DNA of 7,679 nucleotides from Chloroflexota bacterium. GTDB taxonomy: Bacteria > Chloroflexota > Anaerolineae > 4572-78. The position numbers and the translations under genes are program-made. How positions within the stretch are numbered: position 1 is the first letter of the stretch; every line of letters begins with the position of its first letter. The stretch lies in contig JAJRUC010000510.1 of NCBI GenBank assembly GCA_024278015.1, forward strand, positions 1 through 7,679, given 5' to 3'. Of the stretch, positions 4,984-7,679 are shown in pieces. The notes beneath the pieces were generated by a model that did no database searches, had not been told where the DNA came from, and was given only the letters and a program-made list of their open reading frames with translations.

Positions 4984-5466
4984 TCATCCGTCGGTGGGCA
5001 AAAAGCCTTCCGGCATTTGCACGGCCACCACTTCGCCGGCGGCGCGTACTTCCCCCCCCGCCGAAAGGGTGATGCTCACCACCACCTTGCGCCCTTTCAG
5101 CGTTTTGACCCGCCCCCGCAGTTCCAGCGGCTCGCCCAGGGGGGTGGGCTTGAGATAATTAACGTGCAGCGAAGCCGTCACGAAGCGGAAGGGGGGTTCG
5201 GTGTCCATAGCCCGGTTCTCGGCCCGATAAGAGGCCGCCGCTGCCGTGCCCGTGCCGTGGCAATCGATGAGCGAGGCAATCAGGCCGCCGTACACGTAGC
5301 ACGGAATGGCCGTATGCTCCGGGCGGGGGGTAAAATGGGCCACGCTTTCATCGCCGGCCCCGTCCCAGTAGCTTTTTAGCTGAAGGCCGTCTTTGTTCAG
5401 CCGGCCGCAGCCGTAACAATAGCTCAGATGGTCGGGATAATAATCCTGAAACGCTTTGGGTGACAT
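4984..5466 (-). CDS. PaaI/4HBT-type hotdog thioesterase
   Basis: This 160-residue protein has the hotdog fold of acyl-CoA thioesterases. An N-terminal CYGCGRLNKDGLQLK (17-31), the CxGCGxxNxxGL element common in PaaI-like members, precedes YGGLIASLIDCHGTGTA (59-75), in which the GG turn and Asp68 on the central helix are the expected active-site region. A later strand, FVTASLHVNYLKPTPLGEPL (95-114), is the usual beta-hairpin of the family. Cys69 and His70 follow the Asp, where many relatives have Glu or other residues. The likely reaction is hydrolysis of a CoA thioester; the acyl group cannot be told. GGAGAG (5477-5472) lies 5 nt before the ATG. It is the last gene of the minus-strand operon, 81 bp after the SDR. 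Confidence 0.85.
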   Translation of the reverse strand: MSPKAFQDYYPDHLSYCYGCGRLNKDGLQLKSYWDGAGDESVAHFTPRPEHTAIPCYVYGGLIASLIDCHGTGTAAAASYRAENRAMDTEPPFRFVTASLHVNYLKPTPLGEPLELRGRVKTLKGRKVVVSITLSAGGEVRAAGEVVAVQMPEGFLPTDG

Positions 5467-5495
5467 GGTTTCTCTCCATTGAAAATAGTGGTCAG

Positions 5496-5513
5496 CCGCC
5501 AGTGAGTTGGCGG
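5496..5513 (-). other. Small hairpin in the leader of the thioesterase gene
   Basis: CCGCCA (5496-5501) and TGGCGG (5508-5513) form a 6-bp stem with a 6-nt loop about 30 nt before the thioesterase ATG, within the 81-bp gap after the SDR gene. A 10-bp palindrome CGCATATGCG lies at 5521-5530. They could act as an RNA processing or stability element or an operator in the operon; nothing more can be said. Confidence 0.3.
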
Positions 5514-5547
5514 ATTGGGGCGCATATGCGTCGTGTTCCCCCGAAAG

Positions 5548-6288
5548 TCAGCCGGTTAAATGCCGCCCGCCGTCCACCCGAATTACTTCGCCGGTCACGT
5601 AGTCTGCATCGCGCAGCAGATAGCGCATGGCCTGCGCCACGTCTTGCGGGCTGCCGGTGCGCCCGGCGGGAATACGCGCCGCCAAACGCTGAAACAGGGC
5701 CGGGTCATCGTTGACGTTGGGCAAAATGGCCCCCAGGGCCATGCCGTTCACCTGAATGTTGCGGGCGGCCAGAGCGTGGGCCATTGCTTCGGTCAGGCCG
5801 CGCAGGGCGTATTTGCTGACGGTGTAGCTAAAGTGATGATTGGCGGGCCGCAAGGCCAGCGCATCGAGCATGGTGATGATTTTCCCCTGCCGGCCTTCGG
5901 GCAGGGCGCGGGCAAAGGCCTGACTCAGCAGGAAGGGCGTTTTCAGGTTTATCATCATGTTGCGGTCCCAGGTGGCCGCATCGGCGGCAAGAAAATCTTC
6001 CGGGGGGAAAATACCGGCGCTGTTGATGAGAATATCCAGCCGCCCGGCCTGCTGCAAGGCCGCCGGAACCAGGCCGGTCACAGCGGCTTCGTCGCTTAAA
6101 TCGGCGGAAAGCGTCCACGCCTGCCGCCCCGCCTGCCGAATGTCGGCGGCGGTTTGCTCCGCGTCAGCGGCGGAACGGCCGTAGTGAACCACAATATGGC
6201 AGCCCTCTTCGGCCAGGGCCAGGGCCAGCGTCCGGCCCACCCGTTTGGCGCTGCCGGTGATGAGGGCCACTTTGCCTTCAAGCTGCAT
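5548..6288 (-). CDS. Pteridine reductase-like short-chain dehydrogenase (PTR1/FolM type)
   Basis: This 246-residue NAD(P)H-dependent reductase has the SDR cofactor motif ITGSAKRVG (10-18), the HYGRSAADAE segment (35-44) expected for NADPH binding, and NSAG (89-92). Where classical SDRs have a catalytic Ser it has Asp142 (ITMLDALALRP), followed by Tyr155 and Lys159 (SYTVSK). The spacing Asp-13-Tyr-4-Lys is the same as in Leishmania PTR1 (Asp181, Tyr194, Lys198), and TGxAKRxG and HYxRSAAxA also match PTR1 as I know it. It therefore probably reduces a pterin or dihydrofolate rather than a 3-oxoacyl chain; a sugar or unknown ketone substrate is not excluded. The C-terminal YVTGEVIRVDGG is standard for the fold. 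Its ATG shares one base with the upstream TGA (TGATG), so translation is coupled, and AGAGGTG lies just before it. Confidence 0.85.
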   Translation of the reverse strand: MQLEGKVALITGSAKRVGRTLALALAEEGCHIVVHYGRSAADAEQTAADIRQAGRQAWTLSADLSDEAAVTGLVPAALQQAGRLDILINSAGIFPPEDFLAADAATWDRNMMINLKTPFLLSQAFARALPEGRQGKIITMLDALALRPANHHFSYTVSKYALRGLTEAMAHALAARNIQVNGMALGAILPNVNDDPALFQRLAARIPAGRTGSPQDVAQAMRYLLRDADYVTGEVIRVDGGRHLTG

Positions 6289-7457
6289 CAGGACACCTCT
6301 CCGTTGACAAAGCGCAGGGCGGTTTGGGCCAAAATTGCCGCGCCGACGGGCAGCGCGGTTTCATCAATATCAAATTCCGGGTGATGGACAAATTTGTCCG
6401 GGCCGCCCGGTTTTTTAACGCCCAAAAAGAACATCGCCCCCCGATTGGCCCGGGCCATGTAGGCGAAATCTTCCGCGCCCATCATTGGTTCCGGCGTTTC
6501 CACGTTCTCCGGGCCGATGATTTGCCCGGCGGTGTCCCGAATCCAGCCGGCTACGGCGGGGTGGTTGTACAGGGCCGGATAGCCCGGTTTAACGCGCATA
6601 TCGTAATCGCCGCCCAAAGCGCGGGCAATCGAAAGGGCGCGCTCCACTTCCTCAACGAGTTGCCGGCGCACATCGTCGCTGAAGCTGCGCAGGGTAATTT
6701 CCATCTCTACCCTGTCGGGGATGATGTTGCCGGCGGTGCCGCCGCTGATTTTGCCCACCGTCACTACCGCCGGGCGGGTGGGCGAAATGCGCCGGGAGAC
6801 AATGCCGTGCAGGGCCGTCAGCACCGGGGCGGCCATAAAAACGGGGTCGTTGGCCTGGTGGGGAATGGCCCCGTGCCCCCCCGTACCGATGATGCCGGCG
6901 TAAACCGTATCGACATTGGCCATAACGTATTCGTTGCCGATGTGGATTTTGCCCCGTTCCACAGTGCCCATCACGTGCAGGGCGATGGTGGCGTCCAGGC
7001 CGTCGACGGCCCCGTCGGCAATCATGGCCGTTGCGCCGCTGGCGCCGTCATCGTCTTGCTGCTCCTCCGAGGGTTGAAACAGCAGCCGGATTTCGCCGTT
7101 GAAGGCTTCATCCTTCAGCAGCATGGCCGCGCCCAGCAGCATGGCGGTGTGGGCATCGTGGCCGCAGGCGTGCATTTTGCCCGGCGTTTGCGATTTGTAC
7201 GGCGCGTCGTTCGCTTCCGGGATGGGCAGGGCGTCCATATCGGCCCGAATACCGATGACCGGGCCGTGGCCGTTGCCCAGGCGGGCCACCACGCCGCTGC
7301 GGCCCACGCCGGTTTGGGTTTCTATGCCCAGGCCGGCCAGCGTTTTAGCCACCAGCGCCGAAGTTTTCGGCAGGTCAAAGCCCAGTTCCGGGTTTATATG
7401 GATGGTGCGGCGCAGTTGCACCATCCGCTCTTGCAGGGCTTGCGCTTTTTTAAGCAT
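6288..7457 (-). CDS. M20-family amidohydrolase (hippurate / N-acyl-amino-acid hydrolase type)
   Basis: This 389-residue, two-metal peptidase-like enzyme cleaves an amide bond of an N-acylated amino acid or similar compound in the cytoplasm. Visible motifs are RRTIHINPELGFD (26-... start of the domain at 16-28), GIRADMDALPI (69-79), metal ligands Cys98 and His100 in HACGHDAH, the Glu pair 131-132 in QPSEE, His161 in ALHVMG and His358 in FVHHPEFDID. Gly-rich GTGGHGAIPH (191-200) lies in the dimerisation domain, and GGTAGNIIPD (239-248) follows. Cys98, rather than His/Asp, marks the amidohydrolase (M20D-like) branch. The ATG at 7457 is preferred over one at 7517, which would add 20 atypical residues, because AAGGA lies 8 nt upstream of it and the domain begins directly after. 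There is no signal peptide. It is the first gene of the operon. Confidence 0.92.
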   Translation of the reverse strand: MLKKAQALQERMVQLRRTIHINPELGFDLPKTSALVAKTLAGLGIETQTGVGRSGVVARLGNGHGPVIGIRADMDALPIPEANDAPYKSQTPGKMHACGHDAHTAMLLGAAMLLKDEAFNGEIRLLFQPSEEQQDDDGASGATAMIADGAVDGLDATIALHVMGTVERGKIHIGNEYVMANVDTVYAGIIGTGGHGAIPHQANDPVFMAAPVLTALHGIVSRRISPTRPAVVTVGKISGGTAGNIIPDRVEMEITLRSFSDDVRRQLVEEVERALSIARALGGDYDMRVKPGYPALYNHPAVAGWIRDTAGQIIGPENVETPEPMMGAEDFAYMARANRGAMFFLGVKKPGGPDKFVHHPEFDIDETALPVGAAILAQTALRFVNGEVS

Positions 7458-7495
7458 GACAGATTCCTTTCGGAGCAGATTGATTCGACATGAAC

Positions 7496-7524
7496 AGTGT
7501 ACCATTGAAACTACCAATCACCAA
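7496..7524 (-). promoter_or_regulatory. Possible promoter of the amidohydrolase operon
   Basis: On the minus strand TTGGTG (7524-7519) and TACACT (7501-7496) are spaced 17 nt, giving a leader of about 30 nt before the start at 7457. The -35 lies inside the heptamer repeat, whose units each offer a TTGG. The match is moderate. Confidence 0.35.
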
Positions 7525-7541
7525 TCGCCAATAACCGATAG
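7514..7541. repeat. Degenerate heptamer tandem repeat, four units
   Basis: CCAATCA, CCAATCG, CCAATAA and CCGATAG follow each other without gaps (7514-7541), with a consensus of CCAATNN. They resemble the short tandemly repeated repetitive heptamers known from cyanobacteria in style, not in exact sequence. They abut the second MITE copy, so part may be its insertion target. Confidence 0.55.
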
Positions 7542-7679
7542 GACTTACGCAGTTGCAACATTTTACCCCCCTCAGTCCCTGATGAAGAAACCGCTTCGCG
7601 CCCTCAAGCGGGGGGAATTAGCTCCTCCCCCGACAGCGGGGGACGCGAAGCGGGGAGGGGGTAAAACACCGTGATTTAC
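7539..7679. mobile_element. Second MITE copy, same orientation, right end outside window
   Basis: From GGACTTACGCAGTTG (7541-7555) to the window end the sequence follows the MITE at 769-916 almost base for base, including the stretch from ATTTTACCCCCC through CCGCTTCGCG and AAGCGGGGGG to the common end CCGTGATTTAC. Differences are GGACTT for GGACTG near the tip, CAACA for CGGCA inside it, one missing base near 7617, the tetraloop ACAG (7633-7636) instead of CTGT, and a 13-nt insertion (7643-7655). The right inverted repeat must lie just beyond 7679. Target duplication cannot be checked. It is about 80 bp upstream of the amidohydrolase start, beyond its likely promoter. Confidence 0.85.

Noticed and set aside
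4969..5379. Plus-strand open frame opposite the thioesterase
   Set aside because: The minus strand carries a clear hotdog protein with a good ribosome binding site; the plus-strand product has no family pattern.
7458..7517. Twenty-residue N-terminal extension of the amidohydrolase
   Set aside because: The extension (MVVSMVHCSCRINLL...) is not family-like and spans the predicted promoter; the inner ATG has a good AAGGA site.
7099..7674. Long plus-strand open frame running from the amidohydrolase gene into the second MITE
   Set aside because: Most of it is antisense to the conserved metal-binding motifs of the amidohydrolase and the rest is MITE sequence, so its length reflects high GC content.
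769..7679. A composite transposon made of the two MITE copies and everything between them
   Set aside because: Copy 1 has its own target duplication (ACCCG on both sides), showing that it inserted alone; no transposase lies between the copies.

Overview
The window is bacterial chromosomal DNA, GC-rich, with closely packed genes and no phage, CRISPR, rRNA or tRNA signal. The protein style, the abundant dispersed palindromes and the leaderless-looking promoters suggest a Chloroflexota (Anaerolineae-like) genome. That placement is inference from sequence character, not a search result.

Layout, left to right. (1) 1-321, minus: the N-terminal membrane part of a protein resembling FtsK/SpoIIIE, cut by the window edge, with a strong promoter placed so close that its mRNA would be leaderless. 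(2) 322-934: a gene-free region holding three 28-bp palindromic repeats, two copies of a CCCCGAAMGGGG-type promoter-proximal motif, a promoter, a terminator-like hairpin, and a 148-bp miniature transposable element (MITE) with perfect 20-bp terminal inverted repeats and a 5-bp target duplication. The MITE sits 18 bp upstream of the next start codon. (3) 935-3639, plus: a metal (probably zinc) ABC importer made of a lipoprotein that binds the metal outside, an ATPase with a Cys/His-rich tail, and an ABC-3 permease that overlaps the ATPase gene. (4) 3693-3902: yidD, a membrane-protein insertion factor, in an unusual place next to the metal importer. (5) 4038-4934: a lipoprotein glutaminyl-peptide cyclotransferase, whose stop codon lies inside a perfect 28-bp palindrome shared with the convergent minus-strand operon. 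(6) 7457-4984, minus: a three-gene operon of an M20 amidohydrolase, a pteridine-reductase-like SDR (TGATG stop/start overlap) and a hotdog thioesterase. (7) 7514-7679: a heptamer tandem repeat followed by a second, same-orientation copy of the MITE, cut by the window end.

The genes themselves belong to known families. The more interesting signals are in the non-coding DNA: an intact MITE that has separated the zinc-operon promoter from its ribosome binding site; a hairpin tetraloop that reads as its exact reverse complement between the two MITE copies; and five 28-bp palindromes that share an outer arm but carry two different cores. I found no convincing new multi-gene system.
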